Below, piece after piece: positions 9,687 to 23,167 of a DNA stretch of 64,000 nucleotides. Position 1 is the first letter of the stretch. Each line of letters starts with the position of its first letter. The notes under the pieces are model-generated. The model made no database searches, was not told the DNA's origin, and worked only from the letters and a program-made list of their open reading frames with translations. Source of the stretch: Gordonia sp. PP30 (GTDB lineage Bacteria; Actinomycetota; Actinomycetes; Mycobacteriales; Mycobacteriaceae); the NCBI RefSeq assembly GCF_023100845.1, contig NZ_CP095864.1, positions 3,968,001 to 4,032,000 of the forward strand. The letters run 5' to 3'. Position numbers and translations under genes: made by a program.

Positions 9687-10614
9687 GACTTCTAGTGTTA
9701 CACCGCCCACATGCGACGACGTGAATGCGGGCCACTGGAACCGGGCGATTCTGGACTGGTTCCGTCTGGTCCGGCGCGATCTGCCGTGGCGCGCGGCCGG
9801 CGTCTCCGGCTGGCAGATCCTGATCAGCGAGATCATGCTGCAGCAGACCCCGGTGTCGCGGGTGGTGCAGCCGTGGCAGAGCTGGGTCCAGCGGTGGCCC
9901 GTTCCGTCCGCGATGGCCGCCGAGACCGGCGGCGAGGTGCTGCGCGCCTGGGGCAAGCTGGGCTATCCGCGCCGCGCCCTGCGCCTGCACGAGTGCGCGA
10001 AGGTTCTCGCCGCGGAGCACGACGACGTGGTCCCCCACGATGTCGGCACGCTGTTGGCACTGCCCGGCATCGGCGACTACACCGCCCGTGCCGTCGCGTG
10101 CTTCGCCTACGGCCAGGCGGTGCCGGTCGTGGACACCAACGTGCGACGGGTGATCGCCCGCGCGATCCACGGCCGCGAGCCGGGAAACCCGTCGAAGGCG
10201 GACCTGGCCGATGCCGAGGCTCTGCTGCCCCGCGATTCGGCCGGTCTCCCGACCGCCGAGGCGCCCGAGTTCTCGGCCGCCCTGATGGAACTCGGCGCAC
10301 TGGTCTGCACCGCGCGGAACCCGAAGTGCGAGGTGTGTCCCGTCAGCGACTCCTGCCGGTGGCTGGCGCGCGGGCGGCCCTCGTACGACGGTCCGGCGCG
10401 CCGCACCCAGAAGTACGAGGGCACCGACCGGCAGGCCCGCGGCCGGCTGCTCGATGTTCTGCGCGGCAGCTCCGGCCCGGTCGAACGACCCGCTCTCGAC
10501 ATCGCGTGGACCCGGGATCCCGCCCAGCGCGACCGCGCCCTCGATTCCCTGCTCACCGACGGCCTGGTGGAGCTGACCGACGACGGCCTGTTCTGCCTCG
10601 CCGGCGAGGGATAG
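9685..10614 (+). CDS. mutY: A/G-specific adenine DNA glycosylase
   Basis: Removes adenine mispaired with 8-oxoguanine. The 309-residue product has the catalytic-Glu helix motif ISEIMLQQTPV, the helix-hairpin-helix LLALPGIGDYTARAVACFAYG with the catalytic Asp in VVDTNVRRV, and the 4Fe-4S cluster loop C-x6-C-x2-C-x5-C (CTARNPKCEVCPVSDSC). ATG at 9685 is preferred because GGGGTGAGG precedes it; a GTG at 9721 is an alternative. The C-terminal NUDIX-like domain is short, as in mycobacterial MutY. Confidence 0.93.
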   Translation: MTSSVTPPTCDDVNAGHWNRAILDWFRLVRRDLPWRAAGVSGWQILISEIMLQQTPVSRVVQPWQSWVQRWPVPSAMAAETGGEVLRAWGKLGYPRRALRLHECAKVLAAEHDDVVPHDVGTLLALPGIGDYTARAVACFAYGQAVPVVDTNVRRVIARAIHGREPGNPSKADLADAEALLPRDSAGLPTAEAPEFSAALMELGALVCTARNPKCEVCPVSDSCRWLARGRPSYDGPARRTQKYEGTDRQARGRLLDVLRGSSGPVERPALDIAWTRDPAQRDRALDSLLTDGLVELTDDGLFCLAGEG

Positions 10615-11138
10615 CCCCGCGACCGTCCCAACCGTGACGTACGACCCGAGCCCCCGCCTCACGACCGGGAAAACGGGTCGCCTCACGGCGGAGGCGGCCT
10701 CTTTACGCCACAGTTGGGACAGTTCCCCGCGACACCCACCACCGTCGCTCCTCCGGCCGCCCGTCGCCCTCCCGTACCGTTCCGTCGCATACGTCCACAG
10801 AGTGCGGGAAGCAGGTGGGGAGGCGACCAGCTGCCACTCGACGAGGCCGCACGGTCTCGACTCCGCTCGACCAGCACGAAGGGGCCGCTCGCCCATCACG
10901 AGGGGTCGCTCAGCCGGCAAAGCAGCACGTGTCTCGACACAAGGCCACTTCGCCAGGCGTCACCAGCGGCCCTCTTCGAACCGACCGGCCACCAGCCGCG
11001 GCACTGAGCCATGCCAGGGAGCGGCGGACGGCCGGGGTCGAATTCGAGCCCTCCGCAGCCCATCTAGCAGGCAGCGAGCCGGCTCGAGTCCAGTAGCGAG
11101 GACTGCCGAGAATCGACCCGGCCGTCCGCCGCAGCCAC
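10615..11138. other. Non-coding interval with an intergenic repeat copy
   Basis: No convincing gene in 524 bp between convergent mutY and ptrB. It holds one copy of a short dispersed repeat at 10703-10722 (TACGCCACAGTTGGGACAG), which recurs twice at 23.0-23.1 kb. Short open frames here have poor codon bias and no ribosome site. Confidence 0.6.
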
Positions 11139-13361
11139 TCAGGCAGACACAGCGCCGGAGACGGACAGGATCCAGGCGAGCTCGAAGGCCGCCTCCTCCC
11201 ATTGCCGGTACCGCCCGCTCGGCCCGCCGTGGCCGCCGTTCATCTCGGTGCGCAGCAGGACCGGCTTGCCGGACGTCGTCGACTCCTGAAGGCGCGCGGC
11301 CCATTTCGCGGCCTCGGTGAAGAGGACCCGGGTGTCCTGGAACGACGTCAGGATCAGCATCGCCGGATACGGCAGCTCGGCGACGTTCTCGTACGGCGCG
11401 TAGCTGCGGATATAGGCGTAGATCTCCGGGTCGTGCAGAGGGTCGCCCCACTCGTCCCATTCGGTCACGGTCAGCGGCAGCGACGGATCCAGGATCGAGG
11501 TCAGCGGGTCGACGAAGGGCACCGCCGCCAGGATTCCGCCGAACAGCTCGGGTGCCAGATTGGCGACCGCGCCCATCAGCAGACCGCCCGCCGAGCCGCC
11601 GTCGGCCACCAGCTGTCCCGGCGTGGTCACCCCCGTCTCGACCAGGTGCCGGGCGACGGCGACGAAGTCGGTGAAGGTGTTCTTCTTGGCCAGGACGCGG
11701 CCCTCTTCGTACCAGTCACGACCCATCTCGCCGCCGCCGCGGACGTGCGCGGTCGCGACCGCGACACCCCGGTCCAGCAACGACAGCGCCTGCACCGAGA
11801 AGCCCGGGTCGGAGCTGATCTCGTACGCGCCGTATCCGTTGAGCAGCACCGGCGCCGGCACGCCGCGGTCGGCGTCGGCCCGCCGCACGATCGACACCGG
11901 GATCCGGGTGCCGTCGTCGGCCACGGCCCACTCGCGTTCGGCGACGTAGTCGGCCGGGTGGTACTCGCCGAGCACGACGGCCCGCTTCAGCAGCGTCCGC
12001 TCGCCGGTGCTCACGTCCAGGTCGAGTACCTCGGTCGGGTCGACGTAGCTGCCGTAGACGATCCGCAGGTGCGGGGTGTCCCACTCCGGATTGGGTCCGA
12101 GGCCGACCGAGCACAGCTCCTGGTCGAAGGTGACCGGCACGAAGTCGTCCGCGCCGGGCAGCGCGTCGCGCCCCCGCAGGTCGGCGATCGCGAGCCGCGG
12201 CAGCGCATCCTCCCGGTACGACAGCACCAGATAGTCGGCGAAGCAGTCGACGTCCTCGATCCGGAACGACGGCCGGTGCGGCAGCAGGTTCCGACGCGCG
12301 GACGGGTCGTCGACCGGCATCACGTCGACGGCGAAGTCCACGGCCTTGACGCCGTCGATCTCATCGTTGTGCACGATCAGGAAGTAGTCGCGGCCACCCA
12401 GCCGGGCGTGCTCGGCGCTGTACTCGACGCCCTCGGTACGACCGGCGACGCTGGTGAACTCGCCGGTCGGGTCGTTCATGCTCAGCGCGAAGATCTCGCT
12501 GGTCAGCTTGGAGCCGGCCGCGATCATCAGGTATTCCTCGCTGTGGGTGGCGCCGAAGCCCACCCAGTAGCGCTCGTCCGGCTCGTGGAACACCCGGACG
12601 TCGTCGGTGCCCGATCCGGTTCGATCGGGCCCGCTCGCCGCATTCATGCTGAGCGAAGTCGAAGTGCTCCCGGCGCCCACGGTGTGGCGCCAGACGGTGT
12701 CGGGACGCCAGGCGTCGTCGACCGTCAGGTAGAAGAGGTACTTCGCGTCCTTGGACCAGGTGGCCCCGCCCGCGGTGCCCTCGATGACGTCGGGCAGCAG
12801 TTCGCCGGTCTCCAGGTCCTTGATGCGGAGCGTGTACCGCTCGTCGCCGACGGTGTCGGTGCTGTACGCGAGCCAGCGGCCGTCGTGGCTCACCGAGTGC
12901 GCGCCGAGCGAGAAGAACTCGTGCCCCTCCGCCTCGACGTTGCTGTCGAACAGGATCTGCTCGCCCTCGATGGGTCCGTCGCCGGCGATCTCGGGCGGCG
13001 TCCAGTCGTCGTCACCGGCGATCGGACGACGGCACCGGATCCCGTACGACTTCCCCTCCTCGGTGCGCACGTAGTACCAGAACCGGCCCGAGCGCACCGG
13101 CACCGACATGTCGGTTTCCTGTGTGCGGGAACGGATCTCGTTGTAGATGTCGCTGCGCAGCGGGGCCAGCGACGCGGTCTGCGTCTCGGTGTACGCGTTC
13201 TGGGCTTCGAGGTAGGCGACCACCTCGGGATCGTCCTTGTCACGCAGCCACTCGTAGTCGTCGACGAAGACGTCGCCGTGGTGCTCGCGGCGGGCGGGGA
13301 TCTTCTTCGCGACGGGTGGGGCAGACGACGTTTCGACTCGGTTCGTCACTTCGTTCCTCAC
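11139..13361 (-). CDS. ptrB: Oligopeptidase B (S9A prolyl oligopeptidase family)
   Basis: Cytoplasmic serine peptidase cleaving short peptides after basic residues. 740 residues: the N-terminal seven-bladed propeller follows the family start [27 protein letters not shown]; the C-terminal alpha/beta hydrolase has the nucleophile motif [29 protein letters not shown] and the C-terminal His in [12 protein letters not shown]. The GTG start overlaps the purC stop as GTGA, so it is translated with purC. Its place in a purine operon is positional, not functional. Confidence 0.94.
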   Translation of the reverse strand: MRNEVTNRVETSSAPPVAKKIPARREHHGDVFVDDYEWLRDKDDPEVVAYLEAQNAYTETQTASLAPLRSDIYNEIRSRTQETDMSVPVRSGRFWYYVRTEEGKSYGIRCRRPIAGDDDWTPPEIAGDGPIEGEQILFDSNVEAEGHEFFSLGAHSVSHDGRWLAYSTDTVGDERYTLRIKDLETGELLPDVIEGTAGGATWSKDAKYLFYLTVDDAWRPDTVWRHTVGAGSTSTSLSMNAASGPDRTGSGTDDVRVFHEPDERYWVGFGATHSEEYLMIAAGSKLTSEIFALSMNDPTGEFTSVAGRTEGVEYSAEHARLGGRDYFLIVHNDEIDGVKAVDFAVDVMPVDDPSARRNLLPHRPSFRIEDVDCFADYLVLSYREDALPRLAIADLRGRDALPGADDFVPVTFDQELCSVGLGPNPEWDTPHLRIVYGSYVDPTEVLDLDVSTGERTLLKRAVVLGEYHPADYVAEREWAVADDGTRIPVSIVRRADADRGVPAPVLLNGYGAYEISSDPGFSVQALSLLDRGVAVATAHVRGGGEMGRDWYEEGRVLAKKNTFTDFVAVARHLVETGVTTPGQLVADGGSAGGLLMGAVANLAPELFGGILAAVPFVDPLTSILDPSLPLTVTEWDEWGDPLHDPEIYAYIRSYAPYENVAELPYPAMLILTSFQDTRVLFTEAAKWAARLQESTTSGKPVLLRTEMNGGHGGPSGRYRQWEEAAFELAWILSVSGAVSA

Positions 13362-14263
13362 CGGCTCAACGGGCTGTTGCCACCCGGCCAGTCGGCGAAG
13401 CTGCGGCCCGAGATGCGCTCGTACGCTTCGATGTAGCGCGCGCGGGTGCGTTCGACGACGTCGTCGGGCAGCGGCGGGGGCGGAACCGTGCCGTGGCGGT
13501 CCCAGCCGGATTCGGCGGAGGTGAGCCAGTTCCGGACGATCTGCTTGTCGAAGCTCGGCTGCACCTCGCCGGGCTTCCAGGTGGCGGCCTCCCAGTAGCG
13601 GGAGGAGTCCGGGGTCAGCACCTCGTCGGCGAGGACCAGCGAGCCGTCCGGCGCCCGGCCGAACTCGAACTTGGTGTCCGCGAGGATGATTCCCCGATCA
13701 CGCGCCAGGTCGGCGGCGCGGCTGTAGATGTCCAGGGTCACGTCGCGGAGCGTGCGCGCGAGGTCGTCGCCCACCTGCTCGGCCACCTGGTCGAAGGTGA
13801 CGTTCTCGTCGTGGTCGCCCAGTGCGGCCTTGGTGGCCGGGGTGAAGATCGGCGCGGGGAGCCGGTCGGCCTCGGTGAGTCCGGCGGGCAGCCGGACGCC
13901 GCAGACCGCTCCGGTCGCGCGGTAGTCGACCAGGCCGGAGCCGGTCAGGTAGCCGCGCGCGACGCATTCGACGGGCACCATCGGGAGCTTGCGCACCACC
14001 ATCGAGCGGCCGACCAGCCCGGCCGGGATCCGCTCGTCCTCCGGCCCGCCGGCGAGATGGTTCGGCACACCGAGTTCGTCGAACCAGAAGAAGCTGGCCG
14101 CGGTGAGGATCGCCCCCTTGTCCGGGATCGGGGTGTCCAGGATGAAGTCGTACGCGGAGATCCGGTCCGAGGTCACCAGCAGCAGCGTCTCGTCGTCGAT
14201 CTCGTAGATGTCGCGGACCTTGCCGGAGGCGACGTGGGGGTAATCGGACAGTGCTGGACGCAT
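13358..14263 (-). CDS. purC: SAICAR synthase
   Basis: Phosphoribosylaminoimidazole-succinocarboxamide synthase of de novo purine synthesis: joins CAIR and aspartate using ATP. 301 residues with the ATP-binding [11 protein letters not shown], the SAICAR signature [13 protein letters not shown] and [15 protein letters not shown], plus [11 protein letters not shown]. The ATG at 14261-14263 is preferred over the upstream TTG because AGAGGA sits 9 nt before it. It follows purB by 29 nt; together they supply consecutive steps around SAICAR. Confidence 0.96.
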   Translation of the reverse strand: MRPALSDYPHVASGKVRDIYEIDDETLLLVTSDRISAYDFILDTPIPDKGAILTAASFFWFDELGVPNHLAGGPEDERIPAGLVGRSMVVRKLPMVPVECVARGYLTGSGLVDYRATGAVCGVRLPAGLTEADRLPAPIFTPATKAALGDHDENVTFDQVAEQVGDDLARTLRDVTLDIYSRAADLARDRGIILADTKFEFGRAPDGSLVLADEVLTPDSSRYWEAATWKPGEVQPSFDKQIVRNWLTSAESGWDRHGTVPPPPLPDDVVERTRARYIEAYERISGRSFADWPGGNSPLSR

Positions 14264-14292
14264 GGCGGTCAATCCTCTGGTGCGGGAAGGGC

Positions 14293-15720
14293 TTACAGAA
14301 TCGGTGCCGGGGCGTAGGCGGCGGCCTGCGGGTCGCTCTCGATGACCGCCGCCGCGGCGGCGAGCACCTGCGCGACCTGCGCCTCCGCGGCGCCGACGAA
14401 GGCGGACTTGTCGGCGATCAGCGCGTCGAGCGCGGCCCGGTCGAGCGGGATCCGCTCGTCGGCGGCGAGCCGGTCGAGCAGGTCGGGCTCGCGACCCTCC
14501 TCACGCATGGCGAGGGCGACCGCGACGGCGTTCTCCTTGATCGCCTCGTGGGCCGTCTCGCGGCCGACGCCCGCGCGCACCGAGGCCATCAGCACCTTGG
14601 TGGTCGCCAGGAACGGCAGGTACCGGTCGAGCTCGTTCGCGATCACCGCGGGGTAGGCGCCGAACTCGGCGAGCACCGTCAGGAAGGTCTCCATCAGGCC
14701 GTCGATGGCGAAGAAGGCGTCGGGCAGCGCCACGCGGCGCACCACCGAGCAGAACACGTCGCCCTCGTTCCACTGCGCACCGGCCAGTTCGCCGGTCATC
14801 GAGGCGTAGCCGCGCAGGATCACCGCGAGACCGTTCACCCGCTCGCAGCTGCGCGTGTTCATCTTGTGCGGCATCGCCGAGCTGCCGACCTGGCCGGGCT
14901 GGAAGCCCTCGGTGACCAGCTCGTGCCCGGCCATCAGCCGGATGGTGGTGGCGAGCGACGACGGCGCCGCGGCCAGCTGCACCAGCGCCGAGACCACGTC
15001 GTAGTCGAGCGACCGCGGATACACCTGGCCGACGGAGGTCAGCGCCCGATCGAAACCGAGATGCTGCGCCACCTTGCCCTCGAGGGCGTCCAGCTTGGCC
15101 GCATCGCCGTCGAGCAGATCGAGCATGTCCTGGCTGGTGCCCATCGGCCCCTTGATGCCGCGCAGCGGGTAGCGGGCGATCAACTCGTCGAGCCGGGTGA
15201 GCGCGGTCATCAGCTCGTCGGCGGCCGAGGCGAAGCGCTTGCCGAGGGTGGTGGCCTGCGCGGCCACGTTGTGGCTGCGACCGGCCATCACGGTCGACGA
15301 GTACTGCGCGGCGCGCTCGGTGATCCGGGCGAGCAGGGCGACACCGTGCCCGCGCACGTACCGCAGCGAGCTGAGGATCTGCAGTTGCTCCACGTTCTCG
15401 GTCAGATCGCGGCTGGTCATGCCCTTGTGGATCTGCTCGTGCCCGGCGAGATCGTTGAACTCCTCGATGCGGGCCTTCACGTCGTGCCGGGTGATCCGCT
15501 CGCGGTCGGCGATGGATTCCAGGTCGACCTGATCGACGACCCGCTCGTAGTCGTCGACGGCACCGTCCGGCACGTCGATACCCAGGTCGCGCTGGGCCTT
15601 CAGGACCGCGATCCAGAGGCGGCGCTCGAGGATGATCTTGTTCCGCGGCGACCAGATCTCGGCGAGGCCTTCGGAGGCGTAGCGGCTGGCCAGGACATTG
15701 CTGATGGCAGGTTTACCCAC
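14293..15720 (-). CDS. purB: Adenylosuccinate lyase
   Basis: Cleaves SAICAR to AICAR and adenylosuccinate to AMP. 475 residues. Fumarase-superfamily motifs: [33 protein letters not shown] and the signature loop [20 protein letters not shown] with the catalytic Ser. The GTG start at 15718-15720 ([16 protein letters not shown]) is the normal N-terminus. The open frame continues upstream into the araC-like gene only because that gene is frameshifted. First gene of purB-purC-ptrB. Confidence 0.96.
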   Translation of the reverse strand: MGKPAISNVLASRYASEGLAEIWSPRNKIILERRLWIAVLKAQRDLGIDVPDGAVDDYERVVDQVDLESIADRERITRHDVKARIEEFNDLAGHEQIHKGMTSRDLTENVEQLQILSSLRYVRGHGVALLARITERAAQYSSTVMAGRSHNVAAQATTLGKRFASAADELMTALTRLDELIARYPLRGIKGPMGTSQDMLDLLDGDAAKLDALEGKVAQHLGFDRALTSVGQVYPRSLDYDVVSALVQLAAAPSSLATTIRLMAGHELVTEGFQPGQVGSSAMPHKMNTRSCERVNGLAVILRGYASMTGELAGAQWNEGDVFCSVVRRVALPDAFFAIDGLMETFLTVLAEFGAYPAVIANELDRYLPFLATTKVLMASVRAGVGRETAHEAIKENAVAVALAMREEGREPDLLDRLAADERIPLDRAALDALIADKSAFVGAAEAQVAQVLAAAAAVIESDPQAAAYAPAPIL

Positions 15721-15800
15721 GTCGAGCCAGTCTAGTGGCTCGACGGACGCTCGGGAGAATCCGCGATCCCGCGCGGCAGACGACCGCACCCGACGCGCGG

Positions 15801-16560
15801 TCAGGAGACCTCCCGCGGACCGAGTCCGGCCGGCAGGTCGTCGATGTCCGCCGGTGCCAGGCACCCGAGTTCCAGCAGCTTCGGCGGGATCGAAGAACAT
15901 CGATTTGCACACCCGCGTGAAATGGGAGCCGTCGTAGAAGCCGGCGTCGTGGGCGGCGCGCGTGCACGACGCGCCGCCGGCGATCAGATCGATCGCCAGT
16001 CGAAGTCGCTCCCAGCGGACCACGCACGCGAAGTTCACCGCCAGCTCCTCGCGCAACGACCTGCTCACGGCGGCGCCGGAACGGTGGAAGTGCCGGGCGA
16101 CGTCGGCGAGGTACAGCGGCGAATGCGGCGCGCGGCGTACCCGATCGCCGATCCAGAGCACGATCTCGTCGGCGATTCCGGCGCCGGCGTGGTCGTCGGG
16201 CAGCGTCCAGGCGTGCGCACCGCTCCGGGCGGCCGTCCGATCGGCGGTGGACACCAGCGCCTCGCCATCGCCGTCGGTGCGCAGCCGATTCCGCAGCGCC
16301 CGGCCGTGCGCCGAGTGCGGCGCGACGTACACGAAGGTGCCCTCCCCGCCGGAGGTCAGCCGGTGGGGCACGCCGGAACCGATGAGCGCGGCGGTCGCGC
16401 CGGTGTGGCTCGTCGCGGCGACTCGCAGCGACAGACCGCCCGGGCAGTCGATCAGCTGGATCGCGTAGTGCCGGTGCTGCGCGGTCGGGCAGAAGGCGCC
16501 GACGTACATCGCCGCATTCGTCCCGTAGTCGACCACCTCGCCGCGCCAGGCCACCGTCAT
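15801..16560 (-). pseudogene. AraC-family transcription regulator, frameshifted near the 3' end
   Basis: The reading frame from ATG 16558-16560 gives an N-terminal sensor-like part (MTVAWRGEVVDYG...) and a C-terminal AraC HTH region (YLADVARHFHRSGAAVSRSLREEL, then CTRAAHDAGFYDGSHFTRVCK). After CKSMFFDPA the frame runs into purB without a stop. One frame over, the sequence reads KLLELGCLAPADIDDLPAG and stops at 15801, a plausible C-terminus. One extra G near 15880-15886 explains this. Both HTH helices are intact, so the product may still work if this is a base-calling error. It is downstream of the SDR and MMPL genes on the same strand, so it may regulate them. Confidence 0.75.
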
Positions 16561-16654
16561 CGACAACTCCCTACTCGCCGCGTCCGGCACCCCGGCGTCC
16601 GGTCGCCGACGGTAGTCCCCCCGGGCCGACGGCGCGACCGCCGGCGCCCCGCGC

Positions 16655-17500
16655 TCAGCGACCCAGCACCTCGTCGTAGGCCGCCCGCTCGGCGTCGTCG
16701 GTGTCGACGAGCGCCCGATCGGCACCGAGGAGGCCGAACACCCGGTCGCGGACAGCCGACGGGACGGCTTGCGCCAGACCGGACAGCGGCGCCAGGGTGC
16801 GCGGGATGTAGGTCGCCGGCGCCGGACTCGCGATCGCGGCCACGATCGCCTCGGCGATGTCCTCGGGATCGCTCTTGCGCACCATCTTCACGCCGGAGAC
16901 GCCGGATCCCAGCCGGGTCTTGGCGATGTTCGGGAGCACGGTCGTGAACTCGATGCCGGTGCCGGAGTATTCGCTGCGCAGGGCCTCGGTGAAGCCGTAG
17001 ACGAAGTGCTTGGTGCCGGTGTACGTCGCGATGTTCGCGAAGGCGTTGCGGCCCGCCACCGAGGCGATGTTCACGACATGTCCGGAGCCCCTGTCCTCGA
17101 AGACCTCCAGCGCGACCCGGGTGCCGTTCACGACGCCGCCGACGTTGACGGCGAGCTGCTTGTCCGTGAGGGCGACGGCCTCCTCGCGGAAGGGTCCGAC
17201 GAGCATGATCCCGGCGTTGTTCACCATGACGTCGATGGCCGTGCCGTGGAAGTCTCCGGCCGCGGCCAGGAACCTCCGGAAGTCCGGTTCCGCGCGCACA
17301 TCCAGCTCCGCGGCGAAGCAGCGGCCGCGGCCGTGCGCGGCGGCGATCGCGGCCGCCTGCGCGGTGGTCGCGGGCACGTCGACGTCGCCGATGCTCACGG
17401 CGGCGCCTCGCGCGGCGAGCCGGCGGGCGGTGGCCGCACCGATGCCCTGCGCTCCGCCGGTGACGGCGACGTGCAGGTGCGACAGGTCGTGCTCGGTCAT
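16655..17500 (-). CDS. Short-chain dehydrogenase/reductase
   Basis: NAD(P)-dependent oxidoreductase of 281 residues with the classical SDR layout: cofactor motif TGGAQGIG (residues 14-21), NNAG (94-97), catalytic Ser147, Tyr160 and Lys164 (Y-x3-K in YTGTK). The D at the end of strand beta2 (GDVD) suggests NAD preference. The C-terminal region (YIPRTLAPLSGLAQAVPSAVRDRVFGLLG) is like mycobacterial SDRs acting on lipids. Substrate unknown. Between the MMPL and AraC genes on the same strand. Confidence 0.9.
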   Translation of the reverse strand: MTEHDLSHLHVAVTGGAQGIGAATARRLAARGAAVSIGDVDVPATTAQAAAIAAAHGRGRCFAAELDVRAEPDFRRFLAAAGDFHGTAIDVMVNNAGIMLVGPFREEAVALTDKQLAVNVGGVVNGTRVALEVFEDRGSGHVVNIASVAGRNAFANIATYTGTKHFVYGFTEALRSEYSGTGIEFTTVLPNIAKTRLGSGVSGVKMVRKSDPEDIAEAIVAAIASPAPATYIPRTLAPLSGLAQAVPSAVRDRVFGLLGADRALVDTDDAERAAYDEVLGR

Positions 17501-17572
17501 GGGTTGCCTTTCTGTCGGTGGTGCCGCGCCGGTCGCGCGACACCTCGTTGCGGTGCGATGTCGCCGGGCGGA

Positions 17573-19823
17573 TCAGTCGGCCACGGCGGCGATCGGCTTG
17601 CGGCCGTCGCCGGCTTCCGGTCCGCACTCGGCGGCCGGTCCCGCACCGTGGGAGAGCCGGAAGCGCTGGTAGACGGGGTCGAGCCAGGACGGCCGGTACC
17701 AGACGGCGTCGCCGAAGATGCGCATCGCGGCGGGCAGCAGATACAGGCACGACGAAGGCGTCGACCAGCACCGCCGCCGCCAGGCCGAACCCCAGGATCT
17801 TCAGGTACGTCAGGCCCGAGGTGGCCATCGCGGCCAGCACGACGGCGATCAGGACGGCCGCGGCGCCGATCACCCGGCGGGTCGCCGAGAGGCCGACCTG
17901 GATGGCCTCCTCGCTGCTGCGTCCGGCGGATCGCTCCTCGGCGATCCGGGACAGGATGAACATCTGGTAGTCCATCGACAGCCCGTAGGCGATGCAGAAG
18001 AGCAGGATCGGGGCGGTCACGTTGATCGCGCCGAACGCGGTGAAGCCGCCGAGCAGCCCGGCGAAGTGCCCTTCGGAGAAGATGAACACCAGTGAGCCGA
18101 AGGTCGCGCCGAGCGACAGCACCGACAGCGCGACACCGATCAGCGGAAGCACCACCGAGCCGGTGAGCAGGAACAGCAGCACCGCCGTGACCACGACGAT
18201 CGCCGCCAGGGCATAGGGAAGGTTCTTCTTGATCCCCTCGGTGCTGTCGACGAGGGCCGCGGTCTGCCCACCGGCCAGCCCGCCGCGCTCACTCACCACC
18301 TCGCGGATCGCGCGGACCGCGGCCGCCGCCCCGGGCGATTCGGGCTCCACCGACAGGTCCACCCGCATCCAGCTCGCACCGTCCGGTGCCGTGAACACCA
18401 TCGCGTCGAACGGACTGGGCGGCGCGGTCGTCGCCGGGCCGCGCGACGCCGGGGCGGTCGTGGTCGTGCCACCCGCCCAGTGCACCGCGCGCACGTCGTC
18501 CACACGTGCGAGCCGATCGGCGACCGCGCCCAGCGTCGCCGGGTCGGGCGTGTCCGGGAAGGCGATGTTCACCGCGTTCCGGCTCAGCTCGGGGAACTCG
18601 CCGGCCAGTTGCTCGGTACCGGCGCGAGCGAGGTCGCCCGAGGGCAGCTCGCGATAGTCGCGCAGGACGAAGTCTGCGCTCAGGAAGGGTGCGGCGACCG
18701 CCAGCAGCGCCCCGGTGATCAGTACCGCGCTCGTCCAGACGCGCGCCCGGCTCGGCGGTCGCTGAACGACGACCGCGGACGGGTCATGCTCGACGGCGGC
18801 CCACCGGCTCCACGCGTAGCGGCGGACGGCCCGCTGGTCGAGGGCGACCAGCATCCACGGCACGATCAGCACCGTCACGACCATCACGGTGGTCACCGTC
18901 AGGATTCCGCTGTAGGCCAGGGACTTCAGGAAGTAGCCGGGAAAGACGAGCAGGGCGGCCATCGCGATCACCACGGTGACGCCGGAGAACACGATGGTGC
19001 GCCCCGAGGTACGGATGGTCAGCGCCCGCGCCTCTTCGGCGGACATGCCGAGCATCCGGCCCTCCCGCCACCGGGCGATGATGAAGAGCGAATAGTCGAC
19101 GGCCAGGCCGAACCCGATCGCGGTGGCGAGGTTCAGGGCGAAGGTCGACACCTCGGTCACCCGGGCGAGGACACTCAGCCCCAGCATGGCGATGGCGACG
19201 GCCGCCCCTCCGGCCACCAGCGGCATCAGCGCCGCCCACAGCGACCCGAAGACGACGACGAGGATCAGCCCGACCAGTGGCGCCGCGATCAGCTCGGCCC
19301 GCACCAGCGATGCCTCGGCGATCGCGTCGATCGAGCCGTCGATCACTCCGTTTCCGCTGGCGGTGACCGTGACGTCCCGCGCGTGCCCGGTGTCGCGGGC
19401 GTCGTCGACGATCGTCAGCAGATCGGCCGGCGAGGTCCCGGGCCGCACGGCGACGAAGGCGAGACCGGTGTCGCCGGAACGGAGTTCGTCGACGGGAAGA
19501 TCGGTGAAGGAGGAGTGCACCTGCGTCACCTCCGGCCGCTTCGCCACCGCGTCGAGGACGCGCCGAGCCGCGGCGGAGTCGCCGCCGGCCGGGGTCAGGA
19601 GCAGGACCACGTCGGGGTCGGCCGCCGGGAACCGGTCCTTCAGCAGCCGCTCGGCCCGCACCGATTCGGCCGAGTCGGCGGTCATGCCGCCCGAGCCGAG
19701 CCGAGCGATCGTCGACGGCAACAGCAGCACTCCGGTAACGGCGAGCAGCAGCACCACGGCGGTCGTGACCAGCCGTTTCCGGCTCCTCTGGGTAGTTGAT
19801 GTCAGCACCGACTCAGTGTTCAT
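17573..19823 (-). pseudogene. MMPL-family transporter, frameshifted near the C-terminus
   Basis: An RND-type lipid/drug exporter of about 750 residues. N-terminal membrane helix (VVLLLAVTGVLLLPS), extracytoplasmic domain, a first helix bundle with the GFGLAVDYSLFIIARWREG motif, a second porter domain and a second bundle with AYGLSMDYQMFILSRIAEERS. After DAFVV the frame is lost; one frame over it continues LYLLPAAMRIFGDAVWYRP and stops at 17573, the usual MMPL ending. About 2 nt are missing (or 1 added) near 17748-17750. ATG 19821-19823 is taken as start; a GTG at 19880 is possible. Divergent from another MMPL gene; the CsoR-type sites lie between them. Confidence 0.82.
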
Positions 19824-19923
19824 CGCCGGTGCTCGCGGCCGCTTGTACAGATCGCGCAACTGCCGCGGGACCTGCGTCACGGCCCGATGGCCGCCACGAG
19901 TCCAGATCGCAGTCTTGTCCTCC

Positions 19924-19972
19924 TATACCCACAGGGGTATATTGGCCGTCAGTCATATACCCCCATGGGTAT
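19924..19972. promoter_or_regulatory. Two CsoR/CstR-type operator palindromes
   Basis: Two 16-bp G-tract palindromes lie between divergent MMPL genes: ATACCCACAGGGGTAT (19925-19940) and ATACCCCCATGGGTAT (19957-19972). They are 32 bp apart centre to centre, three helical turns. The pattern ATACCC-N4-GGGTAT is that of CsoR/RcnR/CstR operators, and a CsoR-family repressor is encoded in the right-hand operon. The second site ends 17 nt before the ATG at 19989, so occupancy should block that promoter. Confidence 0.8.
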
Positions 19973-19988
19973 TACGAAAGGTCATCGC

Positions 19989-22558
<2,570 letters not shown>

Positions 22559-22600
22559 CACGCGCCGACCCCCACCTTCCGGAAATGTAAGGAGAACCCC

Positions 22601-22996
22601 ATGCAGATCGCCCTCTCCACCGCGGTCCCCGGCACCGTTCCCGAGGTGGCCGGCCGCGTCCGCGCCGCCCTCGCCGAACAGGGTTTCGGCGTGCTCACCG
22701 AGATCGACATGTCGGCCACGCTGAAGAACAAGATCGACGTCGATATGGAGGACTACCTCATCCTCGGCGCCTGCAACCCCCCGATGGCGCACCGCGCAGT
22801 GAGTGCGGAGAAGCAGATCGGGCTGCTGCTGCCCTGCAACGTGGTGGTCCGGCAGGATCCCGCCGAGGCCGGCCGCGTGCTGGTGGAGGCGATGAACCCG
22901 CAGATCATGGTGACCGTCGTGGACGACAATCCGGCGCTGGCGGAGGTCGCCGACGAGGTGACGACCCGGCTGCAGGCCGTGATCGACGCCCTCTGA
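22601..22996 (+). CDS. DUF302 domain protein
   Basis: A 131-residue protein of the DUF302 family, seen by the core segments ILGACNPPMAHRAVSAEKQIGLLLPCNVVV and DDNPALAEVADEVTTRLQAV. Two conserved cysteines (GACNPP and LPCNV) could bind a metal or react with sulfur species. Biochemical role unknown. DUF302 genes often accompany CsoR/CstR repressors and sulfur-handling genes (established association). AAGGAG lies 7 nt before ATG 22601; last gene of the operon. Confidence 0.9.
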   Translation: MQIALSTAVPGTVPEVAGRVRAALAEQGFGVLTEIDMSATLKNKIDVDMEDYLILGACNPPMAHRAVSAEKQIGLLLPCNVVVRQDPAEAGRVLVEAMNPQIMVTVVDDNPALAEVADEVTTRLQAVIDAL

Positions 22997-23013
22997 CCGT
23001 ATCTCGGCGGACA

Positions 23014-23114
23014 GCTGTCCCTACTGTGGCGTAGATGTTCCGGCCGTGCGCATGACCTGGGGAGATCCCGGATCCGGCCGCGAGTCGCCTCGTCTACGCC
23101 ACAGTCGGGACAGC
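23014..23114. repeat. Inverted copies of a dispersed intergenic repeat
   Basis: Two copies of a roughly 19-bp unit, CTACGCCACAGT(A/C)GGGACAGC, face each other: reverse orientation at about 23014-23032 and forward at 23094-23114, about 60 bp apart. A third copy is at 10703-10722. Position between the convergent DUF302 and purD genes suggests a transcript-end hairpin or REP-like element. Confidence 0.6.
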
Positions 23115-23167
23115 CTGGCACGACGCCCCGGGCACGGTGCCAGGCTCGTCCGCGCGGCACCGCTCGC

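Noticed and set aside
10683..10877. 64-aa minus-strand open frame with a CPNC motif between mutY and ptrB
   Set aside because: Composition is low-complexity Arg/Gly/Pro, no ribosome site, and it crosses the dispersed repeat.
14293..16725. An 810-codon AraC-PurB fusion protein
   Set aside because: PurB has its own normal GTG start, and the AraC part loses its natural C-terminus by a single-base shift, so the fusion is an artefact.
16557..19880. A single 1107-codon MMPL-containing protein
   Set aside because: Beyond the frameshift at about 17748 it runs antisense/out of frame through the SDR gene; composition becomes Arg-rich.
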